NCBI GenBank assembly: GCA_012727535.1
Contig: JAAYGU010000148.1
Coordinates: forward strand, 1 to 45,051
Direction of reading: 5' to 3'
Source of the DNA: Bacillota bacterium
Lineage (GTDB): Bacteria > Bacillota > UBA4882 > UBA10575
DNA: 45,051 nucleotides
The notes below the pieces were generated by a model. It did no database searches. It saw only the letters and a program-made list of their open reading frames with translations, and was not told the DNA's origin. Each line of letters opens with the position of its first letter. The first letter of the stretch is position 1. Made by a program: the position numbers and the translations under genes. Positions 7,645 to 16,691 of the stretch are shown here, one piece after another.

Positions 7645-7667
7645 AAAAAAAAACCGCCTGATGGCGG
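7645..7667 (-). terminator. Rho-independent terminator after dacF
   Basis: The minus strand carries CCGCC-ATCA-GGCGG followed by nine T residues, with an A-tract on the 5' side that can lengthen the stem. It lies about 100 bases past the dacF stop and just upstream of the spoIIA promoter, so it should separate dacF from spoIIAA transcription. Confidence 0.85.
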
Positions 7668-7768
7668 CGTTTTAAGTGTGCCCATTTTAAATTGTCTGCA
7701 CCGACAGTAGGCTGAAGTAGCGCAGCAATTAAGTTAAACGGGAGAAGGACAAAAGTAAAGCACTTTGT

Positions 7769-8932
7769 TTACTGGAAAAACCCTCTGATCAGATTTTGGG
7801 CGGTTTGGAAGAAGAAGCGGAAGAAACCACACTCATTGACTTCGGTAGCCGTAACTAAATCCATTTTCACTTTGACTTCACCGTCCACCAGAACCAGAAC
7901 TTCGCCCACCGGGGTACCTTGCGGCAAAGGTGCTCTGACTTTAGGCGGATAACTAATTTGGACTTCTGGTTTACTTTGCACGTCTTTCTTTAAGACAACC
8001 GTCAGGTCTTGAGGGAGGATGAGATTAACCTCTTTCACTGTTCCTTTGACCGCTGTGGTGCTGCCTAAAATCTGCCCACTGTTCACAAGCTTGAGGGCTT
8101 TATACTGGCTGAAACCATAGTTGAACAATTTCGTGATTTCGCTGTTCCGGACAGTGGAGGTTGGAGCTTTCATGACAACAGCGATTAAACGGACACCATT
8201 CCTTTGCGCGGTCGCGACCAGACAGTAGCCGGCTTCGGAGGTATAGCCGGTTTTCAGCCCGTCGCAACCTTCGTAGAAACGAACCAGGTTGTTGGTGTTG
8301 CGGAGGAAAGATTCACCACCACGCAGGCTGTCGATCCATTGCCCCGTCCATTGTAGAACAGCAGGATATTTCAGTAGTTCCCGGGCTAAGATTGCCTGAT
8401 CATAAGCGGAGGTGAGGTTACCCTGGCCGCCCCCGTCGGGTTGGAGCCCGGTCGCATTCACATAAAGGGTATTTTTAAGACCAAGCTCTTGCGCCCGTTT
8501 GTTCATTAATTGCACAAATTCCTCATGTGAACCGGAGATATATTCCGCTAAGGCATAACTGGCATCATTGGCGGAGACGATTCCTATTGCTTTTAATAAA
8601 TCAGCCACAGTCATTTCTTCGCCCGGTTCCAACCAAATTTGCGATCCACCCATCCGGCAAGCCTCGGGACTGGCGATTACAGTATCATTGAGGCTGATCT
8701 TCCCGCTCTCCAGCGCCTCCATGGCCAAAAGCATCACCATCATTTTGGTTACACTAGCTGGGGGTAGCGGTTTTTCGCTATCTTTATCCACCAGGATCTC
8801 GCCACTACTCATCTCCATCAGGAGCGCGGATTGGGATTGAATGGTAAAAGGATGGGCGGCGTGGACCATCCCCACACCCAGCACACAGAGTAAAAAGGAA
8901 AGGATAACCACTGATGTTACTTTCTTTCCCAT
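7769..8932 (-). CDS. dacF: D-alanyl-D-alanine carboxypeptidase, DacF type (penicillin-binding protein)
   Basis: An exported serine DD-carboxypeptidase that trims the pentapeptide of peptidoglycan. In spore formers DacF adjusts cross-linking of spore peptidoglycan. The 387-residue protein has a signal peptide (about residues 1-25, ending VHAA), the SxxK active site at S60-K63 (SVTK), the SAN triad at 120-122 and the KTG triad at 227-229. The C-terminal beta-rich domain ends in an aromatic, amphipathic tail (FFRFFFQTAQNLIRGFFQ) of the kind that anchors such proteins to the outer face of the membrane. GAGGAGG precedes the ATG by seven bases. Its place upstream of spoIIAA matches B. subtilis and supports the DacF name over other DacA/DacB paralogues. 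Confidence 0.93.
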   Translation of the reverse strand: MGKKVTSVVILSFLLCVLGVGMVHAAHPFTIQSQSALLMEMSSGEILVDKDSEKPLPPASVTKMMVMLLAMEALESGKISLNDTVIASPEACRMGGSQIWLEPGEEMTVADLLKAIGIVSANDASYALAEYISGSHEEFVQLMNKRAQELGLKNTLYVNATGLQPDGGGQGNLTSAYDQAILARELLKYPAVLQWTGQWIDSLRGGESFLRNTNNLVRFYEGCDGLKTGYTSEAGYCLVATAQRNGVRLIAVVMKAPTSTVRNSEITKLFNYGFSQYKALKLVNSGQILGSTTAVKGTVKEVNLILPQDLTVVLKKDVQSKPEVQISYPPKVRAPLPQGTPVGEVLVLVDGEVKVKMDLVTATEVNECGFFRFFFQTAQNLIRGFFQ

Positions 8933-8985
8933 GCTTCTTCCTCCTCAGTTTCCTCTCCCTTAAAGTTTACACCAAAGAAAAAAGC

Positions 8986-9016
8986 ATTATTCACCGCCTT
9001 ATTTTTGTGCTTAAAC
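8986..9016 (-). promoter_or_regulatory. Possible forespore (sigma-F/G type) promoter of dacF
   Basis: The minus strand reads GTTTA (9016-9012), a 16-base spacer, then GGTGAATAAT (8995-8986). The first box fits the sigma-F -35 GYWTA and the second partly fits GGNRANANTW. dacF is a sigma-F gene in B. subtilis, so the position makes sense, but the -10 is imperfect. Confidence 0.35.
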
Positions 9017-9067
9017 TCATCTAAAGTGCGAACTACGCGGATGGGTCAAGAGGAAAAAGATACGCTG

Positions 9068-9100
9068 ATAGGGAATAAAAAAATAAGCTCCCTATGGAGC
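9068..9100. repeat. Two mutually exclusive inverted repeats between dacF and folE2
   Basis: ATAGGGA (9068-9074) pairs with TCCCTAT (9089-9095), while GCTCC (9087-9091) pairs with GGAGC (9096-9100) across a CTAT loop. The two hairpins share bases and cannot form together. Read on the minus strand the second hairpin is followed by a T-rich tract (TTATTTTTTTATT) and looks like a weak terminator upstream of dacF. Read on the plus strand it lies in a possible folE2 leader. I cannot match it to a known riboswitch. Confidence 0.4.
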
Positions 9101-9165
9101 CTGGAACCAAAATCCAATCAAGAAGACCATAAGTTAGTTAATGGTTGATGGAAGGCGGGATAAAC

Positions 9166-9999
9166 ATGGAAGATGTCCAGAATAAATTGGATACAAGGGG
9201 TATTGAAATTCACCGGGTAGGTGTCAAAGATGTGCACCTTCCGGTGTTGATTGCGACCAAAGACGGGGCTTTTCAGCAAGTGTTGGGTAAATTTACGGTA
9301 GCCGCCCTTTTACCCCGGCAGTATAAGGGAACGCACATGAGCCGGTTCATGGAAGTATTAGTCGAGTGGGGAGAAAAACCAATCTCCGGTCGGGAGTTGA
9401 AGCTGATGCTCACGGAGGTAAAGAAACGCTTAAATGCACCGACGGCCGATATTTCTTTAGAATTTCGCTACTTTATTCCGGTTACTGCTCCGGTCAGCGG
9501 ACAAAAGGCACCTTTGGATTACCCTTGCCGCTTTTGGGGCCGTCTCTCGGAAGAAGGTTATGAATTTTTGCTTTCGGCGGAGGTTCCGGTGCTTTCACTC
9601 TGTCCGTGCAGTAAAGCGATTTCCCGTTACGGTGCCCATAACCAGCGAACAGTCATTAAAGCGGATGTGCGGTGTCATCCTGGTACCTATCTTTGGCTCG
9701 AAGACTTAGTCCCTTGTCTGCAGGCCCAGGGTAGTTCCTGCATTTACCCGGTACTCAAACGGGAAGACGAAAAATACGTCACTGAAGAAGCGTATGAGCA
9801 CCCTAAATTTGTGGAGGATATCTTGCGCGACTCCGTGCTGGCGCTCCGACAGGAAAAGAAGATCGCCTGGTTCCGGTTGGAGGTTGAAAGCTTCGAATCC
9901 ATTCATAATCATAGTGCGTTTGCTTTCTATGAAGAAACGCTTGCTTCCGGGCACCAGGAACTAAACGGACAGAAGCGGCAATCCTCACCGGCTGGGTAA
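9166..9999 (+). CDS. folE2: GTP cyclohydrolase FolE2 (type IB)
   Basis: FolE2 converts GTP to 7,8-dihydroneopterin triphosphate, the first step of folate synthesis, and replaces the zinc-dependent FolE in many Bacillota. The protein contains the family's metal-site segment with LCPCSKAISRYGAHNQR (about residues 145-161 from this start) and the C-terminal ESIHNHSAFAFYE. I start at the ATG at 9166 because a purine-rich GGAAGGCGGG lies just upstream; earlier TTG and ATG codons at 9145 and 9148 lack one. After the conserved end about 20 extra residues run into the 3' end of addA on the other strand, giving a 73-base tail-to-tail overlap. No FolE gene was seen in the window. Confidence 0.93.
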   Translation: MEDVQNKLDTRGIEIHRVGVKDVHLPVLIATKDGAFQQVLGKFTVAALLPRQYKGTHMSRFMEVLVEWGEKPISGRELKLMLTEVKKRLNAPTADISLEFRYFIPVTAPVSGQKAPLDYPCRFWGRLSEEGYEFLLSAEVPVLSLCPCSKAISRYGAHNQRTVIKADVRCHPGTYLWLEDLVPCLQAQGSSCIYPVLKREDEKYVTEEAYEHPKFVEDILRDSVLALRQEKKIAWFRLEVESFESIHNHSAFAFYEETLASGHQELNGQKRQSSPAG

Positions 10000-12900
10000 T
10001 CCGCAGGCTGGTCATGGGTGGTAATATACTCCACCGTCTCCCGGATCTTCCGCTCGGTCTGCGCTAAGGTAGCCGCCGTAAGGGCACAGGGAATTTTCAC
10101 ATCAGCCCGGACGAAATAGACCCAGGCGGCAGCGGGCATCCGTCCAAAGATTTCCCGTAAAGCCAGGGAATAGAGGGTAACCTGGAAGAGATAACGATCA
10201 AGGATCTTACCGGGCGCCGGCACCCGGCGGTTGGTTTTGAAATCAACGACCGTAAAGTTTCCTTCCGGAGTAAAGAGAACCCGGTCAATGACTCCGTTAA
10301 TCACGACGTCACCCAGTTTTAAGAGGAAGGGAAATTCATTTTCAACTTTGACACCTTGATTGGGAAAAAAGGGGCTGCGGAGGTAATTACTCCGCATTAT
10401 TTCTAGATCGGCCCGGGCTTTCTCCCGTTCCGGCACCGGAAAACGTTCTAACCATTCCTCCCACTTGGTTGGCGGAACCTCTTTTCCTTGAGTTTTTCCG
10501 GTGATTAAATGGTGGAAGACTTCGCCGAGTAACACCCCGTAGCCACCAGACACCTCCTCCGAAGAGCCGCTCACCGTGGCGAATTGCGGATCAGCCCCCA
10601 ACCGGTGTTCCCAGTAGAAACGGCGCGGACACTCCTGAAAGGTTAAGAGTGGCGTTAAAGACAACTTTTTGGTTGTCGGTTTCGAATACATTTGGCCTAG
10701 TTCTAAAGCCGACGCAATCTGGATCCTAGTCGTTTCCGCCGGGTCCGGGCGGGGACCTGCTTCTCCAGACACGGGCCTAGTAACTTCCCTGGTAACTTTG
10801 ATTTTTTCCCCACCGAAGTAAATAGTTTCTGATGTCTGCTTGCGCAAATCCGGAATGATCTGTCCTAACCACTCCATCCAGGAGCTTGCATCATCGATCC
10901 GGTCTGCTTTTACTTCGATATCGGTTCCGGAGAGTAAGAGATAATCCCTGGCCCTAGTCAGGGCGACGTAAAATAATCTTTTCAGTTCCGAAATCTCCGC
11001 CCGTTCCTCACTCTCCTGCACCCGGCGGGTCTGGGCGGTCGGTAACCACTTTCCCTCTTTGGTCCGGACTTTATGGACTAAACCCCAGCCGGGATGGTAG
11101 GCTACTAAAGAGTGGCGTTTGAGATTAAACGAGCGGGCCAATTCCGGCAGTACAACCACCGGAAATTCTAAACCCTTAGCCGCATGGACCGTCATTAATT
11201 TGACAACATCCCCTTCTTGTAGTGAGGTCGCTGCTTCCCCTTCTCTCACTTCCAGAGTGGAAAGATGGCGCAGAAATCCCACAAAATCACCCACCCCGGA
11301 ATATCCTTTGGCTGCAAACTCCTCCGCCCGGACTAATAGTTTCTCCAGGTTAGCAACGATCCGGGTACCACCGGGAAGGGCCGCCGCCGTTTCCAGATAA
11401 CCGGTTTGGCGCCAAGCCAGGCGGAGCAACTCCGGGATGGAAAGGAGATGGGCATTTTCCCTTAAAGCTTGAAGGAGCGTATAGAAACGGGCGATTCTGG
11501 CTCGTTCCGGGCGGGAAATCTCGCTTCTTTCTCTAGGGCCGCCCTCTGCTCCGAAAAAGCCCCGGGCTAAACCATCGGGGGTCGCCAACCAGAAAAGCGC
11601 CTCATCAGATAGCTGACAAAAAGGAGAACGCAAAACACCGGCCAACGCCAGCGAGTCGTCCTGGCATTCCACCACGCGCAACAGGTTAATCTGGTCTTGA
11701 ATCTCCTGGCGGGCATAAAAACCAATCCCGGCATTGACCACATATGGTACACTGGTGGCAGTTAGGGCATCTTCAAACTGTTTCATTCCGGTCCGCACCC
11801 GGAAGAGGAGGGCGATATCACGGTATTGCACAGGTCGTTTCCCGCTCCCTGTGTCGATCATTAATTCAGCTTCCTCCACCATCTTTCTTAACCTTGCTGC
11901 CAGTAGTTCTGGTTCCTGCTCAGCAGCCATGAGGACCTCGACTCTGCCCTCTCCGCTATCGGCCTGGTCGGCGAGGGGTAACAAAGGATGATAAGGGTAG
12001 GATTCGGTAGCGAACAGCTCCTGGCAAAGTTCATTAATTACCCCGGCCACCTGTGGTTTGGTGCGGTAATTTTGGTCGAGAACTAGAACTGCTCCCTGCT
12101 GGTGATCCTGGTAGGATTCGGCCAAACCAGTCATGATCTCTACTTCGGCACCGCGAAACCGGTAAATGGATTGTTTAAGATCGCCCACCAAGAAGAGGCG
12201 GCCTCCCTGGTAATCTTCACCGGTGAGTAAGCGGATAATCTCCCACTGTAGAGGATTTGTATCCTGGAATTCATCAACCATAAAATACTTGAATCTGCGC
12301 CGGTATTCCTCGGCAATCTGCGGAAATGTCCGCAATAAGTGGCGCACTAAGAATTGTTGATCCGTAAAGTCAATTTTTCCTTCAGCCCTCTTTACAGCAG
12401 AATACTCTTGCTCAAAGAAACGAAGATACTGAAGAAGCAGAGGTCTCTGCCGGAGAGCTTCAACTGTAGCCAAAGCGGTTTGAAAAGTTTCAACCTGAGT
12501 ATGTACTTGTTCTATTGCCGTTTTTAATTGTTTGTTCAGGTTGCCGGGAAGATAGGAAAGAAGCTGAGCTAAAACCTCGTTGGTCCGCTCTGTCAAAGAG
12601 GCAGCCTGTTCGATCTCGGCTTTTAGATCGGTCCATCGAGCAGAGAATTCGGTTAAAAGCTGCTGGGCGCGGGGTGTCAACTTTAATTCCCCGGCTTGAA
12701 GAAGACGAGATTCCACCGCTCGTCGGAGTTCGGCTTTTATGCCTTCCAAATCAGGTGTGCGGACCTTCCCGGCCAAAGTTTCAAGGGTCTCGTTCTCCAC
12801 TCCCGTATCCCTCAGGGTTGTATATAAACCAGTCAGGTGCTGGAGAAAAAAATCAGGACCTAACGCCAAAACTACAGATAAAGAGGAGTGGTCCTCTGCG

Positions 12901-13352
12901 GTCGAGAGCAGCTTACTCAAGGCGTTACGGGCTGCTTTGGTTTTGACGAGATATTCTTCTCCTTCATCCAAGACGACGGCTTGGGGATCAATCCCTGCTT
13001 CCACCGGATGTTGCGTCAGCAGGGAAAAACATAAGCCATGGATGGTTGTGATCTGGGCGGCGACCTCCAACCACTCCAGCTGCCTTGACCAATACATCCG
13101 TTGGTCACCGGTACTCTGGGCGTATTCCTTTTTGAGCTGTTGTCTGATTCGCGCCTTCATTTCCGCGGCCGCTTTCCGGGTGAAGGTAACAGCGACGATC
13201 TGCGGCACTTCGCATACTTTGGTCTGTAAAAGGTACAGATACTTTTGGGTTAAAACTCTGGTCTTGCCGGTACCGGCACCGGCCATCACCAATAAATCTT
13301 TGTCTAACCTCGTAACCGCTGCTCGTTGTTGTTTATTCAGCTTCATTCTCAT
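9927..13352 (-). CDS. addA: AddA-type helicase-nuclease (UvrD/RecB family) with Fe-S-type nuclease domain
   Basis: AddA is the motor subunit of AddAB, which resects double-strand breaks for RecA loading. The protein has the Walker A AGAGTGKT at residues 24-31, the Walker B/motif II MVDEFQDTN, further UvrD motifs (VGDLKQSIYRFRGA, LDQNYRT, LMTVHAAKGLEFPVV, RLFYVALTRA), and a C-terminal PD-(D/E)XK nuclease with GVIDRVLF and VVDFKTNRR. Unusually, cysteines flank the nuclease: C908 (FQECPRRF) and C1125, C1128, C1134 in the last 17 residues, a four-cysteine Fe-S pattern that in B. subtilis AddAB is on AddB. The start at 13352 (or 13346) follows GGGGGAGG and overlaps addB by about 20 bases. The frame is open to 13439 without a better site. 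Confidence is high for family and order; the Fe-S inference rests on cysteine spacing only. Confidence 0.92.
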   Translation of the reverse strand: MRMKLNKQQRAAVTRLDKDLLVMAGAGTGKTRVLTQKYLYLLQTKVCEVPQIVAVTFTRKAAAEMKARIRQQLKKEYAQSTGDQRMYWSRQLEWLEVAAQITTIHGLCFSLLTQHPVEAGIDPQAVVLDEGEEYLVKTKAARNALSKLLSTAEDHSSLSVVLALGPDFFLQHLTGLYTTLRDTGVENETLETLAGKVRTPDLEGIKAELRRAVESRLLQAGELKLTPRAQQLLTEFSARWTDLKAEIEQAASLTERTNEVLAQLLSYLPGNLNKQLKTAIEQVHTQVETFQTALATVEALRQRPLLLQYLRFFEQEYSAVKRAEGKIDFTDQQFLVRHLLRTFPQIAEEYRRRFKYFMVDEFQDTNPLQWEIIRLLTGEDYQGGRLFLVGDLKQSIYRFRGAEVEIMTGLAESYQDHQQGAVLVLDQNYRTKPQVAGVINELCQELFATESYPYHPLLPLADQADSGEGRVEVLMAAEQEPELLAARLRKMVEEAELMIDTGSGKRPVQYRDIALLFRVRTGMKQFEDALTATSVPYVVNAGIGFYARQEIQDQINLLRVVECQDDSLALAGVLRSPFCQLSDEALFWLATPDGLARGFFGAEGGPRERSEISRPERARIARFYTLLQALRENAHLLSIPELLRLAWRQTGYLETAAALPGGTRIVANLEKLLVRAEEFAAKGYSGVGDFVGFLRHLSTLEVREGEAATSLQEGDVVKLMTVHAAKGLEFPVVVLPELARSFNLKRHSLVAYHPGWGLVHKVRTKEGKWLPTAQTRRVQESEERAEISELKRLFYVALTRARDYLLLSGTDIEVKADRIDDASSWMEWLGQIIPDLRKQTSETIYFGGEKIKVTREVTRPVSGEAGPRPDPAETTRIQIASALELGQMYSKPTTKKLSLTPLLTFQECPRRFYWEHRLGADPQFATVSGSSEEVSGGYGVLLGEVFHHLITGKTQGKEVPPTKWEEWLERFPVPEREKARADLEIMRSNYLRSPFFPNQGVKVENEFPFLLKLGDVVINGVIDRVLFTPEGNFTVVDFKTNRRVPAPGKILDRYLFQVTLYSLALREIFGRMPAAAWVYFVRADVKIPCALTAATLAQTERKIRETVEYITTHDQPADYPAGEDCRFCPFSSWCPEASVSS

Positions 13353-16300
13353 CTTCCCTCCCCCACCAAGCGTGACGACAGATGGTGCGGAATTCGCAGT
13401 AGCTTTTACATTCCCCCGGCGGAGCAAAGGAAAAGTCACCCTCTAGAATCCCCCGGTAGTAAGAGAGCGCCTTGTCAATACTATGCTCAAGCAATTGCTC
13501 CCAATCGGGATCAGCCAGCGCCCCGCGGATGGTAAAGCCAAAATTCAAAGTCTCCTTCCGCCAGATTCCGCGACGGCGATCGGCTTGCTTCAGGCTGTAA
13601 TAAGCAGCTCCAACCGGTTCGGCCGTCGGTAAAAAGAGACGGCCAACCGCTAACAGATAGAGCGGAAGTTGTAAAAGCTTACCCTCTTTGATCGCCTTCT
13701 GTTGCGGGGGATTTCCTGATTTGTAGTCATAAATGATAAACCTTCCCTCCCGGTCGATATCAACCCGGTCAATCTTTCCCCAAAGGCGAAGAGGGGGAAT
13801 TTCCCTCTGGGACTCTCCCGCAGTCAGGACCAGAGGCTGAGCAATTGAGGCCGGGTCGGCTTCCTGTTTGATTCCGCCAAACCCCAACTCCAAATATTTG
13901 GCGGTAAAGCACCCGGCGGTTTTTTCCGCCCAAGCGACCTCCTCTGTGAGCACCTTCTCCAAGCATAAATAAAAATTTTCCCGAGCCAGTTTCAGGAAGT
14001 TATGGTAAAGAGGTACGGACTCGTCCCCGATGCTGTAGTGCTCCGCGACCAAAGCCCTAATCTCCTCCAGGTATTGGGGGAGCAAACGGCGGCTTAAAGC
14101 TTCTCCCCGGTGTCTCCCGAAAAACAGTCGGAGGATGGTGTGATAACGGTCTCCCTCCAGCAGCCGGGAGGGGAGAAATTCTGGTTCCTCCATACTTTCG
14201 AGTTTTAGGATCCGCCGGCAGAAAAAACTGAAGGGACAAGCCGCATATTCTTCTAAAGCGGAAACACTCAATGGTTGCGCAGTAAACTTCGCTTTAAGGA
14301 ACGCCAACTTGTTCTCCCGGCTTTCTCGGTTTTCTGGGTTTTTTCCGAGCCGACGAGCGCGTTCCGCAGCGATCTTGTCGGCGATCTCATTTCGTAACTC
14401 TGCACTGACTGGCGGCAGTTTAATGAAAGGCTCACCGGTTTCGGCAACAGTCGTACATTCCTTTAAGCCAGGATAGATGGTGAGTAAATCTTCCAGAAAT
14501 GAACTAGGGTTGACGGGTTCACCTTCTTGATCAGTTTCACAATAAGAAAGAAGCAGATGTTCTTGGGCTGACTGTATAAGATAAAAGAAGAGTAAACGTT
14601 CCATCGCCAGCTTGTCCAGGTTGTTCGGAAGTGAAAGAGCGAGCGTTGGGCGTTTAATCACCTCACCCCGTAATAACGAGCCTTCCGGATCGATCCGCGG
14701 AAAGAAACCCTCATTGAGGCCGGCAAAAACTGTAACTTTAAAGTTTACTCCTCTCACCTCGGCGGGAGCTAATAATCTGATCCCATTCTCCCAGGAGGTC
14801 GGTAAGGGAATCCGTTCGGTCTCGAGTAATGACTGGAGCATCAAATAAAACTGCTGAACGGTTATTTTCTGCCGGGCCAGTCTTAATAATGAAGCGTGGG
14901 TCTCATTGAGCAGTCTGTTAATTTTACTCAGTAAAGCAGTCTGCCAGTAGCGGACTTGCCGATAAGGTTCGGGTGTCACACGGGCGGGAAGAATGCGCCT
15001 TTTTAATAAGGGGTGGTTGAGCCATTGCTCACAAAAGGTCAGGTATTCTTCGAACGTTCCCTCCGCCGGGATCTGACCGAGCAGTTCCAGGAGAGTAGTA
15101 ATTTGCGCGGAGACCTCCGGCTGTTGCTCAAAGCAGGCCCTTAACTGTGCCTGCCAACCGGAAAAGGTTACCGGAGGGACGAATGAAAAGAAGGTCTGCC
15201 CAATTGGAATTCCGCCCAAGCGCAAGTAGTTAATCATTTCGGTCCAGGAGAAATCAGTCAAGATTACTTTATAAGGTTGCAGTAAAGCCTGGGCTACTGG
15301 TTCAGCACCTAAAGGCGTACTCACTTTCACCGTCACCGGGAGACCACTGTCGGTAAGTATTTGATACACTTCAGTTAAGGGGTACGGCGTAACCAGCCCA
15401 ATCTGCTCTGGAGACAGATCAGGGTTGGTCTTCAATAACCTTTTTATTTCTTCTGCCAGATAAGCAACTTCCTTGCGCCATCCTCCCTTTGCTTTGCTCA
15501 GCCGGATACTGGCATCGGGTTCAAGAGAAATCGGCACAGAGTTTACCCGCCAGAGAGTATCCTGCAGCACATTTAAACAGCAGTCGGATCGCCCGGCCGG
15601 TGCGGGTAACACTTTTTCTGCAGAGGCTTCGTAACCGATAAACTCGGGAAGCACCAAGCCCTGACGCCCGGCCATGCTGTGGTCAAAGATCAATGTTACC
15701 GGGACGATGGTGCTGATGGTTTGGAGCAGATCCGTTTGTTGCCGAGTAAAGTCAGTAAAACCCAAGACTAGAAGATGATCCAACTGTTGCAACCAAGTTG
15801 ATTGGGGGGCATCAATCGTCGCCAGCCTGATTTTTTCCTCAGCATCGGCCAAATGATGTTCTTCCATAAATTGCTGGTAACGACTGTACAATAAGGCGAG
15901 TTCCTGGAGGGCGACTGAGCCCTCGGCAGCCAATTCGGTAAAATCTCGCGCCTCGATGCCTACCCGTTTTAAAAGCAAGATCTCTTCGCGGAGGGAGGTA
16001 TAAAGAGGTGTTAAGGAAACAGCAGTATTCAGATAAGGAAGCTGTCCCGCGGCGCTCAGCTCCTCGGCGAGTAACCCCAGGAGTAAAGCGCCCTTTCCGG
16101 CTGAAAGATCACCCAACTGTGGACGAGTCTCCTCGAGGATGGCACGGACTAAGCCATCAAATAACAAAAAGCGGGCCCCTCCCCAACTGCCAAAGGCTAA
16201 AAGTAGTTGCTCTTCCCAATATTCCAAAACAGTTTGCGTAGGAAAGAGAAAGGCCAGCCTCCTTCCAGCCTTTGTTGCTTGGTCCCGGAGAAAGGTCTGT

Positions 16301-16353
16301 AAAAACCCGATTGGATCTTGATATAAGGCTTCATGTCGAATGATCTTAACCAA
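13333..16353 (-). CDS. addB: AddB-type nuclease subunit of the AddAB complex, lacking Walker A
   Basis: The 1006-residue partner of AddA has an inactivated helicase-like N-terminus and a C-terminal PD-(D/E)XK nuclease with LWGKIDRVDID and FIIYDYKSG. Four cysteines bracket the nuclease (C706 in AACPFSFFC, then C982, C986, C992), the arrangement that binds [4Fe-4S] in AddB. No GxxxxGKT motif occurs near the N-terminus, where the sequence reads LAFLFPTQTVLEYW. B. subtilis AddB keeps a Walker A; RexB-like forms do not, so this is closer to the latter. The last ligand group is C-x3-C-x5-C instead of the usual C-x2-C-x5-C. The start is a TTG at 16353 with GGAGG eight bases upstream. addB precedes and overlaps addA, the usual order. 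Confidence 0.88.
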   Translation of the reverse strand: MVKIIRHEALYQDPIGFLQTFLRDQATKAGRRLAFLFPTQTVLEYWEEQLLLAFGSWGGARFLLFDGLVRAILEETRPQLGDLSAGKGALLLGLLAEELSAAGQLPYLNTAVSLTPLYTSLREEILLLKRVGIEARDFTELAAEGSVALQELALLYSRYQQFMEEHHLADAEEKIRLATIDAPQSTWLQQLDHLLVLGFTDFTRQQTDLLQTISTIVPVTLIFDHSMAGRQGLVLPEFIGYEASAEKVLPAPAGRSDCCLNVLQDTLWRVNSVPISLEPDASIRLSKAKGGWRKEVAYLAEEIKRLLKTNPDLSPEQIGLVTPYPLTEVYQILTDSGLPVTVKVSTPLGAEPVAQALLQPYKVILTDFSWTEMINYLRLGGIPIGQTFFSFVPPVTFSGWQAQLRACFEQQPEVSAQITTLLELLGQIPAEGTFEEYLTFCEQWLNHPLLKRRILPARVTPEPYRQVRYWQTALLSKINRLLNETHASLLRLARQKITVQQFYLMLQSLLETERIPLPTSWENGIRLLAPAEVRGVNFKVTVFAGLNEGFFPRIDPEGSLLRGEVIKRPTLALSLPNNLDKLAMERLLFFYLIQSAQEHLLLSYCETDQEGEPVNPSSFLEDLLTIYPGLKECTTVAETGEPFIKLPPVSAELRNEIADKIAAERARRLGKNPENRESRENKLAFLKAKFTAQPLSVSALEEYAACPFSFFCRRILKLESMEEPEFLPSRLLEGDRYHTILRLFFGRHRGEALSRRLLPQYLEEIRALVAEHYSIGDESVPLYHNFLKLARENFYLCLEKVLTEEVAWAEKTAGCFTAKYLELGFGGIKQEADPASIAQPLVLTAGESQREIPPLRLWGKIDRVDIDREGRFIIYDYKSGNPPQQKAIKEGKLLQLPLYLLAVGRLFLPTAEPVGAAYYSLKQADRRRGIWRKETLNFGFTIRGALADPDWEQLLEHSIDKALSYYRGILEGDFSFAPPGECKSYCEFRTICRHAWWGREDENEAE

Positions 16354-16407
16354 AACTAGCGCCTCCGCATCTTTGCTTACTCTCCTTCTGTTCGTGAAAT
16401 TACAACT

Positions 16408-16605
16408 CTATTCCTGCCTGTCTTGAAAAATACCGCCCACCGCTATAAAGCGGTTGCCCGCTTTTAAGCGAAGCTGAGCTTTAGAATACTCCAAGAAATT
16501 CACCGGAATAAGAAAACACCATTTTGCTCCGGCGTAATACTTGATGTATGTTGAGTACCGCCCGCACGGAGCAACGCCGCTATGCGCGATCACGCCGCCT
16601 GCCAA
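16408..16605 (-). CDS. Doubtful small ORF of 65 residues, unknown
   Basis: A minus-strand frame of 65 codons beginning at a TTG without a convincing Shine-Dalgarno. The second half (KYYAGAKWCFLIPVNFLEYS and onward) has protein-like composition, while the first half is rich in glycine, alanine and cysteine. I do not recognise it. Two of the palindromes of this gap lie inside it, which argues for structured non-coding DNA as the alternative. It could also be the remnant of a longer gene. Confidence 0.2.
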   Translation of the reverse strand: MAGGVIAHSGVAPCGRYSTYIKYYAGAKWCFLIPVNFLEYSKAQLRLKAGNRFIAVGGIFQDRQE

Positions 16606-16691
16606 TAATCCGGCAAATATAACTTGCTGTTTTACAGCTTACTGAAGTAGGTGACAACTCAAAAAAACTCGAGCGGGAGAGACGAAAGTAA

